Positions 9,276-20,024 are shown, counted from the stretch's first letter. The stretch is DNA of 59,472 nucleotides from Symbiodinium natans (GCA_905221605.1 CAJNDS010002688.1:255564-315035); one strand, 5' to 3'. Made by a program: numbers and translations. The notes: a model not told the origin generated them from the sequence alone.

Positions 9276-9565
9276 GAAAGAGGGAGGGTTTCACCTCCAG
9301 AAACCCATCCAACACGCCGCCAGGGTCGGCGGACCCTAAACCCCCAACCCGAAACCCTAAGCTCTAAACCCTAAACGTAGCATTTTTTGGCTCAAGACAG
9401 CGCCGAGATTTCTGAAGAACAAATATCCGACGTTTCTGCACCGGGCACAGTTGTGTGAACAATGGCTACCGCTGCAGAGGTCGAGGCTGCAGTGCTTTCG
9501 CATCTTGAAGGGAAACCTCTCAACATGGGTTTGATTTGATCTAATACTCGCTCAGCCAGTACCGG

Positions 9566-9823
9566 GTGCTCAAGCATGGTTTCTTCTCACAGGTCAGTGG
9601 TCCTGCGTCGCAGAATGAAGTCGATGACATGCCGGGATTCTCCACTCTCAGCGACTCAAGTGGGTGTGGAGGATATATTCATTATGCACAAGAAAAGGGC
9701 ATGCTCGTTTGCGGCGCCGAAGCAGAGCCTGGTGTGCACGACGGATATATCGTCCTGACTGACCCGTGTGAAGTCCACAAGGACAGCCCGAGTTCTGCTG
9801 CAAAACCAAGCGTGCACTCATAA
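9566..9823 (+). CDS. Possible exon, unknown protein
   Basis: The open + frame contains PGFSTLSDSSGCGGYIHYAQ and EKGMLVCGAEAEPGVHDGYI before a stop. No telomere-like unit occurs in it. It looks coding by composition, but the minus strand is also partly open and no family is recognised. Confidence 0.35.
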   Translation: MLKHGFFSQVSGPASQNEVDDMPGFSTLSDSSGCGGYIHYAQEKGMLVCGAEAEPGVHDGYIVLTDPCEVHKDSPSSAAKPSVHS

Positions 9824-10253
9824 CTACCCTTGGTTTGAGCGTGACGAGCTTTGGAAGGATAATTGGGTGTACCATTTGAAGGCCTTGAGGACTATTGCAC
9901 CTCAGGATGAGTCAGTGTCCAGTCGGTCACATTCTGCTGCAGCTGCTGCTGCCAAAGCGAAGTTGCAGCTACTGAAGCTTTTGGAGTTAGGGAAGAGTGA
10001 GAGAGCCATGTCATCGACCTTGCTTCCCCACCCCGCAGTGTGGGGTCTTCGGAAAGCGGTCAACCCAGCCCTCATGGGGGTCTTGATTGCGTGTTTCCAA
10101 CATGTCCTGGAAGTGTGCATAAACTGGGTTTTCTCCTTGCGCCAGCCTGTCTCCCGCCTTTCTCCCGGCCGCAACCTTCTCCCTGCGCCAGCCAGCGGCC
10201 TACATCCGCTCTGGCAGAGCGTGGCAAGTACCGGAGGTGCGATGGAATGTTAG
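9768..10253 (+). CDS. Possible exon, unknown protein
   Basis: A different + frame from the preceding one, overlapping it by 56 nt, with NYPWFERDELWKDNWVYHL and SAAAAAAKAKLQLLKLLELG. The first half looks more protein-like than the second. The overlap of frames suggests an unrecognised intron near 9780-9800 or decay. Confidence 0.3.
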   Translation: MKSTRTARVLLQNQACTHNYPWFERDELWKDNWVYHLKALRTIAPQDESVSSRSHSAAAAAAKAKLQLLKLLELGKSERAMSSTLLPHPAVWGLRKAVNPALMGVLIACFQHVLEVCINWVFSLRQPVSRLSPGRNLLPAPASGLHPLWQSVASTGGAMEC

Positions 10254-10437
10254 TTCTACCACGCAGCCGTCCATAGGCTCTGGGTGGAGTCTGAAGTACC
10301 AAACTCTCTTCCCGATCCCCGGCCCTTGCCGATCCTGGTCTGCCCTGAGTGCAACTTTCAGGCCAGAGGCAAGGCTGGTTTGGCGGCGAACCTGGCGCAC
10401 AGCGCACCTGTCCCACAAGCGCCGTCTTCGCTCTAGA
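10249..10437 (+). CDS. Zinc-finger-like fragment, possible LINE remnant
   Basis: Begins after GTTAG and reads FYHAAVHRLWVESEVPN, later LVCPECNFQARGKAGLAANL then AHSAPVPQAPSSL and a stop. CPEC...GLAANLAHS resembles a degenerate C2H2-type knuckle (Cys-x2-Cys, then GLA-x-x-L), and FYHAAV resembles the end of some LINE reverse transcriptases. Both resemblances are weak. Overlapping frames on both strands are longer but less protein-like. Confidence 0.3.
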
Positions 10438-10727
10438 TCTGCTGCCCGACAGCTTGTTGAGAGTACCCAATGCGGTTGCTTCTGTCAAGATTTCAGAACA
10501 CGCGCCAGGGTACTCCAGCACCTTCGCACGCGCAAGTCCACCTTCGCAACGCTGGTTCCTACTTGTTTTCGCTTGCATCGTGGCAGGGTACATCAGCTGC
10601 GCGCGCTTCGATGTGCGATGAGAAACTTGGTGTTGCCTTGCCTTGCATTGAGGACTGTCGCTAACCCTTGCATGGTTTTTTGAGCACGTTGCGTCGCCCG
10701 CATCCAACGGAGACTGAACACGGCCGA

Positions 10728-10768
10728 AGAAGAAGAAGCAGAAGCAGAAGAAGAAGAAGAAGAAGAAG
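10728..10768. repeat. (GAA)n microsatellite
   Basis: Imperfect AGA/AGAAGC triplet repeat between the 10.2 kb region and the next telomere-like units. Confidence 0.85.
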
Positions 10769-10971
10769 CCCTAAACCCCCATAAGCCTTAAACCGTAGAT
10801 CTTTGAACCAGGCAGAGGGTTCGGGCCCTGAGCATGGAGCCGCCTACCTCATTTAAAGCTTCCCCAAACCCTGAACTAAACCTCAAAACCCCAAAATGCC
10901 CTAAGCTCTGAACCCTAAACCCTAAACCCCAAACCCCCCCCCCCGAAAGCAAAGCAAATACATCCGTGCGC

Positions 10972-11064
10972 ACAGGCGGCAGCGGTGCTGAGACCCAACT
11001 CCGCCCCTCCGGTTGCTGCCGCGTCCACGGAGCACCAGATCCCCAAGGCCAGCCGGGGAGCCAC
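10972..11064 (+). CDS. Ala/Pro/Ser-rich exon-like island
   Basis: The frame reads AAAVLRPNSAPPVAAAST then EHQIPKASRGAT; GC-rich and between telomere-like tracts. Composition resembles the Pro-rich series. Confidence 0.4.
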
Positions 11065-11160
11065 CCTAAGATTTAGGGTTTAGGGCTTAGGGTTTAGGGT
11101 TTCGGGTTTAGGGTTTAGGGTTTGATTCGGGTGTAGGGTTTAGGGTTTAGGGTTTTCGAT

Positions 11161-11243
11161 TGGCCTGAGCCGGCGATTCGCGAGGCTTTTCTTGCATCAC
11201 TACGTGTTCGGTATCACCCCACCCTCCCAGAGCCGCCTTTCAG
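11161..11243 (+). CDS. Exon-like island with GT donor
   Basis: Reads WPEPAIREAFLASLRVRYH then PTLPEPPF and reaches CAG-GTAAAC, an ordinary GT donor. The 180 nt after it are AT-richer and look intronic. Product not recognised. Confidence 0.45.
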
Positions 11244-11654
11244 GTAAACTGTATCTCCATTTGTCTTACGTGAACTATTTATCGCCAGCCCATTGCATCT
11301 ACAACCGACCCATTTTTCTCATTCAACTCGCTCAGCCCCGACAACAGCCCTTGGAGGCACTCGGAGATCTCGGAAGCCTTTGCAAGACTTTTCAAAACTT
11401 AACATTTGGAGAATCTTTTCTTTGAATTTCCGCAATCAAAATCTCTGACCATTGCTTCTTGAGTCAGCAACATCCTAGATTACCCTAAACCCGAAACCCT
11501 AAACCCTAAACCCTAAACCCTACACCCTAAACCCTAAACCCTAAACCCCTAGATTGCCCCTCTGGAGGCCCTTGGAGTCCTTGGAATGGCCTTGAGATCC
11601 TCTGGAAGCCTTGGACCCTAAACGCCCCAAATTGGGGGGCCCCTGGATTTGGTT

Positions 11655-11792
11655 TAGGGTTTAGGGTTTGGGATTTAGGGTTTAGGGTCTAGGGTCTAGG
11701 GTCCAGGGTCTAGGGTCTAGGGTCTAGGGTCTAAAGTCTAAAGTCTAGGGTTTAGGGTTTAGGGTTTAAGGTTTAGGGTTTAGGGTTTAGGG
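11655..11792. repeat. TTTAGGG tract with TCTAGGG variant core
   Basis: Normal units flank a central run of GGGTCTA units (11686-11735). Confidence 0.88.
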
Positions 11793-11937
11793 CTTTTGGT
11801 TAGACCCGTAATAAAAATGCGATGTTTTCTGGTACAGATATCCATGCTTATGGGATCCTTCCGTTTCTGGATCTGGGCAACCAGATTCCTACATCCGAAT
11901 CCCACATCCTAAATCCCATATCCCAAATCCTAAATCC

Positions 11938-12073
11938 CCCCGAAATGAGATCTGCATCGGCTGTTCTAATCAGCAAAAGTATGTGGACCCGAAGCCCTGC
12001 CAGCGTCGGACTTGTCCACCCAGGCCAGGCAGGGAGAAAAGACCTCTTCGCATGTCGGCGGCTCTTCTCCTAA
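11938..12073 (+). CDS. Possible terminal exon, unknown
   Basis: The frame reads PPEMRSASAVLISKSMWTRS then PASVGLVHPGQAGRKDLFA and CRRLFS to TAA. Product not recognised. Confidence 0.35.
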
Positions 12074-12171
12074 ACCCTAAGCCCTAAGCCCGAAGCCCTA
12101 AACCCTCAACCCCAACCCCTAAACTCCTCCTTGCTGGTCAGGTCGAGGCAAGGAGGAGCACTGGACCCTCC

Positions 12172-12303
12172 ATGCCGGTCTTCACGCCCCTCGCAAGTCC
12201 GCTGCTGACGAGTCCGATGCGGACGAATCCGGCGCTGGCGACTGCACCTCTGGCGAGTCCGCCACTGGCGAGTCCGCCACAGGCGGGCGCTGTTTTATTC
12301 CGA
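12172..12303 (+). CDS. Pro/Ser/Ala-rich exon with internal repeats
   Basis: Reads MPVFTPLASPLLTSPMRTN, then PALATAPLASPPLASPPQ. Short direct repeats of GCGAGTCCGCC underlie the LASP units. It belongs to the Pro-rich series by composition. The Met may be internal; the open frame also extends upstream. Confidence 0.45.
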
Positions 12304-12511
12304 GGTTTTTGCGGCCAACAGCCATACCAGGTAGCGTTGTTTATCCGGTACCCAGAAGAAGAGGGCTTCCTTTATGGGTTGCAGAATATTCCTTAAGCAA
12401 GGGGTGAGCTTCTGGGTATTCAGCCGAGTGTGAGGGCCTTGTGCGTCCTGAGGCGAGCGCTGCGGCGATCTATTCCGCTGCGCCCTGGACACTCTCCCAG
12501 GTGCACCAAAC

Positions 12512-12635
12512 CCTAAACCCTATAAACCCTATGAACCCTATAAACCCTATAAACCCTATAAACCCTATAAACCCTATAAACCCTGTAAACCCTATAAAAC
12601 CTGTAAACCCTATAAACCCGACACCCTAAACCCTA
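12512..12635. repeat. CCCTATAAA 9-mer variant tract
   Basis: About ten units of CCCTATAAA with CCCTGTAAA and CCCTATGAA variants. The related TTTATAGGG form occurs at 46810-47210. Confidence 0.9.
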
Positions 12636-12639
12636 AACA

Positions 12640-13750
12640 AGTCTGCTTGCGAGTTGTTCTCGCTTGGGGGCCCTTTCTGTGGCGCCTGCTGAGGATGGCG
12701 TTCCTTCATCACTCTTGTTTGGCTTTTTCTTACACGCATCTATGCCTGCCTAGGGCCTAGAGTAGGTAGGCCCTTATTAGTTGTTCATTCTTTTCGTGGG
12801 GGGGGGGGGGGGTTAGGCTCCCGAATATGGCCCTTTAAACCAAAAAGGGCACCTTTGCTTTTTACTTGGGCTACTCTTGGGTCTAGTCCTTATTCTTTGT
12901 GTCGCTACTTGTCTTCTTGTTATACTCTTAGGTTTCGTGGCTGAGATGCTGTGGGAGTGCGCTTTGTTGAAGTTTTCAAGCGCTCTGCCAAGTTCACACA
13001 TTGAGTCCAATAAGCATCTATGTTATTTGGGTTCAGGCTTTAGGGTACCAATGCATTTTCAAACGCACCCTTCTGAAACAATAGGTTTGTAGTAGAGCTG
13101 AAGCGGGATCCTTTTCGATTCAAGTTGGATCGTAACAAGCCAATGGGGAAGCACCAAGTTAAACTCAGTTGCAGTCCATTTATGTAGCATTCAGTCTTAA
13201 CACGATTGTTCGTGGATCCCTGCACGATCAAGAGGATCTACAGAGAGTTTAATGACCATCCTGATGCACTGCACCCACGATCACATCTTAATATGGTGAT
13301 TTCTCTTAATTACGGTCCCTGATTGGGTTCCTACTACAAGGCGGCCCCTAATATTTATCAAAAGCAGGACCATAGCTTTGAAAACTGATCATGCCTTCCT
13401 GAGGTGCACTCTCAGAGTGTCCCGTTTTCGTTTCTTGCAGAATGACTCGACATATCCCCAACCCACACCCCTCAACCGTAAGGGTTCCTCATAGGTAGGG
13501 TTGTAGTGTGGTTCTTTTGGGGTCTAAGGGTTATCCTATTGTTTCTTAGAAGGGAATGAGGGGATTAGGCAACTTAGTACCTCATAAACCCTTCAAAGAG
13601 GTTCTATGCGGTACCCATGTCCCTCATTCCCGACTAGAAACCAGCAGGTTAAATGCTTGGAGGCCATTAGGATGGTCCTGAATCCTATAGCCTCATATGT
13701 GGAACCCTACAGCCCCATAACCTCATCGCCTAGAACCTGTGACCCGACAT
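12640..13750. other. Region without recognised gene; poly-G run and diverged family C copy
   Basis: Contains a G run (about 12799-12812) and, at 13535-13640, a diverged family C element (GAATGAGGGGATTAGG ... CCCTCATTCCCGACTAG). No convincing exon. Confidence 0.5.
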
Positions 13751-13754
13751 CCAG

Positions 13755-13888
13755 AAGAAACCCTAAACCCTAAACCTGAACCCTGAACCCTGAACCCTAA
13801 ACCCTGAACCCTAAACCCTAAACCCTAAACCCTAAACCCTAAACCCTAAGCCCTAAGCCCTAAGCCCTAAACCCTAAACCCTAAACCG
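13755..13888. repeat. CCCTAAA tract with CCCTGAA and CCCTAAG variants
   Basis: About eighteen units. Confidence 0.9.
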
Positions 13889-13889
13889 C

Positions 13890-13964
13890 GTGTAGGTGGA
13901 GCTACAGATGAGTCCGCGGGAGCCCTTCCCCACGGCGCCGGTCTTCACGCAACCACAGGCATGA
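13890..13964 (+). CDS. Pro-rich exon-like island
   Basis: After TGTAG the frame reads VELQMSPREPFPTAPVFT then QPQA and TGA. It resembles the island at 15560 (VESVPWAAPSPAM...LQPQAF, stop) in length, start, Pro content and the terminal QPQA, so the two may be a duplicated exon. Confidence 0.45.
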
Positions 13965-14007
13965 TGGGACCAATGCTTAGAGTTTACGACTCTAGGGGTC
14001 AACGTGT

Positions 14008-14225
14008 AGGGTTTCGGGTTTCGGGTTTCGGGTTTCGGGTTTAGGGTTTAGGGTTTAGGGTTTAGGGTTTTTGGTTTAGGGTTCAGGGTTCAGGGTTCAG
14101 GGTTTAGGGTTTAGGGTTTAGGGTTTAGGGTTTAGGGTTTAGGGTTTAGGGTTTAGGGTTTAGGCTTAGGGGTTTCGGGGTTTGGGGGTTTGGGGGTTTG
14201 GGGGTTTGGGGTTTAGGGTTTAGGG
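14008..14225. repeat. TTTAGGG tract with TTTCGGG, TTCAGGG and TTTGGGGG blocks
   Basis: Four blocks of different variants in series, each internally uniform. Confidence 0.92.
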
Positions 14226-14334
14226 TAAGTTAAGGGTTTATAGGTTCACGGCTCACTTGGAGGTTCGTGGGATTAGCAGATGGAGCCTATGAGACCAAGA
14301 CCTGAAGCCTTACCCTTTCAAAACCTTGAACCCC

Positions 14335-14862
14335 AAATCGTAAGCCCTAAACCCCAAACCCCAAACCCAAAACTCCAAACCCCAAACCCGAAAGCCCCAA
14401 ACACCAAACCACAAGCCACAAACCCTCAACCCGAAAACCCCAAATCCTAAACCCTAAAACCCCAAACCCGAAAACCCCAAACTCCAAACCCTAAAGCCTC
14501 AAACCCCAAACCCTAAAGGCCCAAACCCCAAACCCTAAAGCCCCAAATTCTAAATCCCAAACCCTTAACCCCAAATCCATAACCCTAAACCCCAAACCCC
14601 AAACCCTGAAGCCCCAAACCCCAAACCCTACAGTCCAAAACCTCAAACCCCAAACCCCAAACCCCAATCCCTAAACCCCTAAACCCTAAACCCCAAACCC
14701 CAAACCCCTAAACCCCAAACCCCTAAACCCCAAACCCCAAACCCCAAACCCCAAACCCTAAACCCCTAAACCCCAAACCCCAAACCCCAAACCCCAAACC
14801 CTAAACCCTAAACCCTAAACCCCAAACCCTAAACCCTAAACCCTAAACCCTAAACCCCAAAC
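14335..14862. repeat. Long CCCCAAA/CCCTAAA mixed tract
   Basis: More than 500 bases of mainly CCCCAAA with interspersed CCCTAAA, one of the largest repeat blocks. Variant units are denser on the left, and normal CCCTAAA units take over at the right end. Confidence 0.92.
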
Positions 14863-14865
14863 CAG

Positions 14866-14943
14866 GAGGCGAGGCTGAGCCCCCGGGGCCGCTGGCAGCT
14901 GCCTCTCTCGGCGCCAATCTCGACGCCGAGCCGCTCGCAGGTC
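14866..14943 (+). CDS. Exon-like island with GT donor
   Basis: Reads QEARLSPRGRWQLPLSAP then ISTPSRSQ and ends CAG-GTCGGG next to a TTTAGGG tract. Pro/Ser-rich, in line with the series. Confidence 0.45.
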
Positions 14944-14999
14944 GGGTTTAGGGTTTAGGGTTTAGGGTTGTGGGTTTTGGGTCAAGGAGAATACCGTGC

Positions 15000-15400
15000 C
15001 CCAAGCATCGCGAAACCGTAGGCACTGTAGTCTGGTCCCCCAAGCCTTGTATTGAGTAACATGATGATACTCATGCTCATAAGCAATGCAATGTTCCCGG
15101 ATTCTTTAACACAAGGGCGGGGTTTTTTTACTCTACATACCTCACGCCTGTGCGAAGATCCTGCACGTTCTTCAGGGCTACTTCAAAAGCAGCTTCGACT
15201 TGGGGGGTTCACATTCCTTGATCCGTATTTCAGCGATTGATGCGTGCATTGTCTGTGGTGCAGCCTGTACTTGGAATACGCAGCCTTCCTGAAGCAACCT
15301 TAGACACTTCTTGAAGATTGGACATGTGCCTGAAGGATTGGGCATTTACTTGCATTTTGCAAGCGTTTCTATTTGCACCCCATATGTGTACCAATAACAG
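15000..15400. other. Unique sequence without recognised gene
   Basis: A weak + frame (15052-15240) is open but has no feature I can support. Confidence 0.4.
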
Positions 15401-15559
15401 CCTGGTTTGGGGTGTAGGGTTTAGGGTTTAGGGTTTGGGGTTTGGGGTTTAGGGTTTAGGGTTCAGGGTTTAGGCTTTACGGTTGGTTTGGGGTTTAGGT
15501 TTAATTTACGCTTTAGGGTTTAGGGTTTAGGATAGTCTAAGCCACCTCCGCACGCTGCA

Positions 15560-15643
15560 GGTGGAGTCGGTGCCCTGGGCAGCCCCATCCCCCGCCATGC
15601 CATCGACGCCAAACCCCTTTCTGCAGCCGCAGGCATTCTGATA
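15560..15643 (+). CDS. Pro-rich exon-like island
   Basis: CTGCAG followed by VESVPWAAPSPAMPSTPN then PFLQPQAF and TGA. See the related island at 13890. Confidence 0.45.
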
Positions 15644-15644
15644 G

Positions 15645-16175
15645 TGAGCCCTAAACCCCAAACCCTAAGCCCCAAACCCTAAACCCTAAGCCCTAAATTC
15701 TAAACCCTAACCTTAAACCTTAAACCTTAAGCCCTAACTTCTCAAGAGCCCTAAATTCCCAACCTTGAGGCCCGCAAACCCTCAACCCACTGATTCAGAC
15801 ACGACCATCAAGAGACAAGAGTCCCTCAAGCCCAAGCCCTCAACCAAAGACCCAAAGCCTCAGAACCCGAGCCCCTAAAGCGTATAAACCCCGACATGAT
15901 ATGTCTCAAATTAAAGGCCTAAACCCTGAGCCCCTAAACCCCTCCTAAGCCCCGAAAACCTTCTGACGTCGAACACGCCTGAAAGCCCTAAACCCTACAG
16001 AAGATGTCGTAAACCTCTAAAATGCTAACTTTTGGGCTTATAGGGTTAGGGGTGAACTAGCGTGTAGGGTTTCAAAAAGCCCTGAACCCCCAAAACCGTA
16101 CAACCTGCAGCTTCTTTACCACCCCGTAAACCCTAAACCATAAACCCTCAACCCTAAACCCCAAGAACCCATTTC
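15645..16175. repeat. Degenerate CCCTAAA-derived sequence
   Basis: Strongly diverged units (CCTTAAAC, CCCTCAAC, CCCAAGCC and similar) over about 500 bases with no exon seen. Confidence 0.7.
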
Positions 16176-16179
16176 AAGC

Positions 16180-16268
16180 CCAGCCGCGCCGGCGCCACGC
16201 TTGCAGGCAACGGCGGGCCCATGGACGGGCCTGAACGTCCCAGCCGGGCGTCCCAGAAGCGGGCTTTC
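16180..16268 (+). CDS. Exon-like island, unknown
   Basis: The frame reads PSRAGATLAGNGGPMDGP then ERPSRASQKRAFL. GC-rich, immediately before a TTTAGGG tract. Confidence 0.4.
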
Positions 16269-16365
16269 CTAAGGGTTTAGGGTTTAGGGTTTAGGGTTTA
16301 GGGTTTAGGGTTTAGGGTGTAGGGTGTAGGGTGTAGGGTGTAGGGTTTAGGGTTTAGGGTTTAGG
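16269..16365. repeat. TTTAGGG tract with TGTAGGG block
   Basis: Normal units with four consecutive TGTAGGG units in the middle. Confidence 0.92.
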
Positions 16366-16796
16366 TATTCTGCTTCTTGTTCTTACGATAATGAGTTTGC
16401 TTCCTATTGTTGTTAGTCTTCTCCTTTTTATTCTTATGGCTCTTGTGATTGCATTTTAGGGTGCCTGTAGGGCTTCGGGGCTGAGGGTTTCGGAGGTTTA
16501 GGAAGAGCGGGGCTTCAGATTTCTAGGGCCTCTAGGGGTTTAGGGTTCCGGGGGTGAACTCTTCGAGGGCTAAGGGTTTAGGGTTTAGGGTTTAGGGTTT
16601 AGGGCAAGGTCACGTGATTTGCCACCGTCGTGGCCCTAAGAAGCGGGCCCAACCCTTGGAATTTCATGGCAAAACAAGCTCTTCAACCCTTCTGACGAGT
16701 CAGAGCCGGAAACCCTAAACCCGAATCCCTGAAACGCCCGGACCCTAAACGCTAAACCCTACCCTAAACCCTAAACCCGAAGCCCTGCACTTAGCG

Positions 16797-16893
16797 AGGC
16801 TTCGCCAGAGCTGGGATCCCCTCAGCGCGCCGTATCGCCTTGCTCCAGCTCTATGGGGGAGCTGATGCCGCTTCAGGCTCCGCTTTTTTGAGG
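16797..16893 (+). CDS. Pro/Ser-rich possible terminal exon
   Basis: Reads EASPELGSPQRAVSPCSS then SMGELMPLQAPLF and TGA. Confidence 0.4.
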
Positions 16894-17019
16894 TGGCAGT
16901 CAGGGCTTAGGGTTTAAGGTTTCGGGTTTAAAGGGTTTGGGGTTTAGGGCTTGGGTTTGGGGTTTAGGGTTTAGGGGTTTACGTCTTAGGGCTGAGGATT
17001 TTGTTTAGGTCTTTAGGGT

Positions 17020-18480
17020 TTTAAGGTTCTCTCCTCGAAGAAGGGCTTCTGGCGATCCGGATGCGGGGGTCAGAGAGGGGCTTAAACCCTTCGACCCCTG
17101 CCCCTACTCCGTGACAGCACCAAGGTAGTTTCATCCCTGACATACACACACACATCTTTTTTCTAGCTATAGATATACATATGTATATATACGTATGCAT
17201 ACATACTTTTGTTGTTTCTGGCTTTGAAGTGGTTTTGGACTTCCGACCCCGGGTCGCGTGGGTCACACGCGTGGTCACTTTCGCGGCCACTTGTTCCTGT
17301 CGTGTGTTCAGCCGAATTCCGAATCCGGTCACTTGTCCGATTTTGACAATACGCTCAGCTGAATTCCCGAGTCTAGGCGCCTGGCCCCAGCTGAATGTGA
17401 TTCCGATCACTTTTCCGGCTGGATTCCGAGTCCAGTCGCTTTTCCGGTTTCTTTCAACCATTTGGGTAGGTGAATCCGAATCCGATCCCTGTAATCCCTG
17501 AGACTCCGCTCAAGTCCTGTAAGGGCCCCTGCAAACCCCTCAAGGTCTTTCGGCGCAGAATTCCTACGTTGATTGGCGTGTCCACTGCACCTCAATTCCG
17601 GCAGTTTCATGTTGAAATTCAGAGAAGGAGAGGACAAGTCTAGGGGCTTAGCACATCAAGCTCAGCGTCTCTAGCTGGATCCCCGCTCTCAGAATGATCG
17701 ACAATGGTTAGCATTTCAATGTCTCTAAGGGCAGCTTCATTCATGGTCCCTTACTATGGTCCCTTACCGTCTTGAAAAGGTGCTGGGCCCCTAGGTTTTA
17801 CAGGGTGTATGAGGGGTATATAACGGGTCCCCGTTTAAAAGGGCCCGTATGAAAGGACCATGTAACGCTGCTTGGAAGTTCAAGCATTCACCAGTCGGGC
17901 TCCCTACTCCGGTAGCGAACATCCACCCACCCTCCCGCCTTTCCCACTCGCCATTCTGGCGCCCCCACAAAGCCCACCTTTGCCTGCAAACTCTTGCACC
18001 GCCTTTACCCCCCCCCCACCCCACCCCACCCCACCCCCCAATTTTTTCGCCCGCTTGTGGACTCCCGTATCTGTTGACCCTAAGCGCTGCCCAAAAAGGT
18101 TGGGAGTAGACTGGGGCAGGGGGTAGGGGTGGTGGTTGCCCACTAAGGGGAGGGCGGTGCAGGGAAAATGTGTCTTCACTGACTCCGCCCCCACTTCGGG
18201 GGTCGGCGGATACTAATAATAATAAGAAGAAGAAAAAAAGCAATAATAATCATCAAAATGAGGAATAAGAATAAGAATAAAACAAGTGACGCTGAGAGGC
18301 TTGCCGGAGTTCCCGGCCGAGCCAACTTCCCTCGAGGCCGTTGTAGGGCGGTTTTGGGGTTTGGGGTTCACAGGGGGGTAGGTATCGGGGTCGGCATCTA
18401 TAAGGAGCCCTTAATGAAGACCTTAGGAAATAGTGGGAGTCTTTAGCTTGGGTGACATCCTTTTCCATGAACCCCCCCTC
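17020..18480. other. Region almost free of telomere-like units; internal short repeats and TA/TAA microsatellites
   Basis: 17270-17470 carries several imperfect repeats of a TCCGAATCCGGTCACTTTTC type, which give an open minus frame (17021-17461) that I do not trust. There is a C-rich run at 18005-18040 and an (ATA/AAG) run at 18205-18290. No gene supported. Confidence 0.45.
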
Positions 18481-18482
18481 CA

Positions 18483-18602
18483 TAAACCCTAAACCTTAAA
18501 CCCTAAACCCTAAACCCCAAACCCCAAACCCCAAACCCCAAACCCCAAACCCCAAACCCTAAACCCTAAACCCTAAACCCTAAACCCTAAACCCTAAACC
18601 CC
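18483..18602. repeat. CCCTAAA tract with central CCCCAAA block
   Basis: About seventeen units; six consecutive CCCCAAA units in the middle. Confidence 0.92.
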
Positions 18603-18606
18603 CCTC

Positions 18607-18700
18607 CCTTGAGAACCCAAAAGGCTGTCCTCGTCGCCTTTCGGCCCGGTTGCCACGTCCCAGCCGGCCTCCGCGGCTGCAATCGGCTGCAGGGCTTGGA
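18607..18700 (+). CDS. Ala/Ser/Pro-rich exon-like island
   Basis: Reads EPKRLSSSPFGPVATSQP then ASAAAIGCR. Composition as in the Pro-rich series. Confidence 0.35.
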
Positions 18701-19094
18701 GGGGTTTGTGAGGGATTTTGAGGGTTTTTTGAGGGGATCTTGAGGGTTTGTGAAGTTTTCTTAGGGGTGGCTTAAGGTTTCTGAGATATTTTGACATTTT
18801 TTATGGGGGGGGCGGGTTAGGGTTTCAGGGGTGTTTAGGGTTTGTTAGGCTTCTTGAGGTTTTGTGGGTATCATTTTTCCCGTGGTGTTGTTCGGGCCTC
18901 TAAACCTGAAAGCTGAAGGTCTTGTGGGTCAATGGTGGGGCCCCCCAAACCCTAAACCATAAACCCTTTACGGTTTATAAACTCTAAACCCTAAACCCTA
19001 AACCCTAAACCCTAAACCCTAAACCCTAAACCCTAAACCCTTTACGAGTTATAAACTCTAAGCCCCAGACCCTAAACCCGAAACCCTAAAATCT

Positions 19095-19215
19095 CAGGCA
19101 CCTCCAGCCCCCTCTGCGGTGGACATGTTGCCGCCGCTGCCGGACTTCCCTTGGCTCAATCCGAACGCGACTCTGCCGCTGGAGGCCGAAAGGGCGCTAG
19201 AGGTAACGCAGTGCG
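19095..19215 (+). CDS. Pro-rich exon-like island
   Basis: Reads QAPPAPSAVDMLPPLPDFPW then LNPNATLPLEAERALEV. It opens like the island at 28522 (QTPPAPSAPHVVAP), which suggests exon duplication within one gene. Confidence 0.5.
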
Positions 19216-19317
19216 CGAACCGCACAGAGTCTTAAACCCTAAGCCCTAAGCCCTAAGCCGTAAACCCTAAACCCTAAACCCTAAACCCTAAACCCTAAAC
19301 CCTAAACCCTATTTGTA

Positions 19318-19400
19318 CCCAGAGGTCGAAGACGACGAGCCACCGGAGAAGCCAGAGCGGGCCACTCGAGGACACTCTGCTTGCCCAACTTTAAGTTGAC
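19318..19400 (+). CDS. Acidic/Pro exon-like island
   Basis: Reads PEVEDDEPPEKPERATRGH then SACPTLS. Lies between a CCCTAAA tract and a long TTTAGGG tract. Confidence 0.4.
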
Positions 19401-19410
19401 TCGCAGAGTA

Positions 19411-19548
19411 AGTTTAGGGTTTAGGGTTTAGGGTTTAGGGTTTAGGGTTTAGGGTTTAGGGTTTAGGGTTTAGGGTTTAGGGTTTAGGGTTTAGGGTTTA
19501 GGGTTTGTGGTTTAGGGTTTAGCATTTAGGGTTTAGGGTTTAGGGTAG
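19411..19548. repeat. TTTAGGG tract
   Basis: About nineteen units, nearly perfect. Confidence 0.93.
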
Positions 19549-19584
19549 CTTGAGACGTCGGGCCATCCGACATATTGCAGAGGC

Positions 19585-19671
19585 ATGGCCGATGAAGAGA
19601 CGATCGAGCGATGCAGAGCCATGTACGCCTCGAAGCTGGACGAGCAGCTGCTGCAAGCAACGAGGCCTGGG
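19585..19671 (+). CDS. Charged helix-like exon-like island
   Basis: From ATG the frame reads MADEETIERCRAMYASKLDE then QLLQATRPG. Charged heptad-like character, as in the islands at 20612, 20939 and 21504. The Met may be internal. Confidence 0.45.
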
Positions 19672-19674
19672 ATC

Positions 19675-19800
19675 CTAAACCCTAAACCCTAAACCCTAAA
19701 CCCTAAACCCTAAACCCTAAACCCTAAACCTCAAACCCTAAACCCTAAACCCTAAACCCTAAACCTCAAACCCTAAACCCTAAACCCTAAACCCTAAACC
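19675..19800. repeat. CCCTAAA tract
   Basis: About seventeen units with two CCTCAAA variants 49 bases apart, which suggests duplication of a seven-unit block. Confidence 0.93.
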
Positions 19801-19825
19801 TTCTTAAGCAGCAAGAGCCCTCATC

Positions 19826-19941
19826 TAGGTTGGCCCTTGGGACATTTGATAGTTTCCTCTTCTTGGGTTTAAGGGGATCATTTTGGGCTTGAGAGGATCA
19901 TAGTCAGGAAAATTGTTCAGAGGGTTTCAAGGGCCATCCTA
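19826..19941 (+). mobile_element. Introner-like element family A
   Basis: Starts GTTGGCCCTTGGGACATTT after CTAG, contains 'gggtttaaggggatcatt' and 'gagaggatcatagtcaggaa', and ends AAGGGCCATCCTAG. The near-inverted ends (GGCCCTT / AAGGGCC) are clear in this copy. The flanking islands are too short to fix the splice phase; a likely downstream exon reads TGHRKPLTPREDLT. Confidence 0.65.
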
Positions 19942-20024
19942 GTACTTTCATGACAAGAATATACTCAACTATGACAGGCCACCGGAAGCCCCTGACTCCC
20001 AGGGAAGATTTAACGTTTTGGGGG

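Noticed and set aside
10072-10707. A 211-codon minus-strand gene
   Set aside because: Composition looks like a shadow of the opposite strand, with no domain; the + strand has shorter but more protein-like segments.
17021-17461. A 146-codon minus-strand gene
   Set aside because: Built on imperfect TCCGAATCCGGTCAC repeats, and includes a TA microsatellite.
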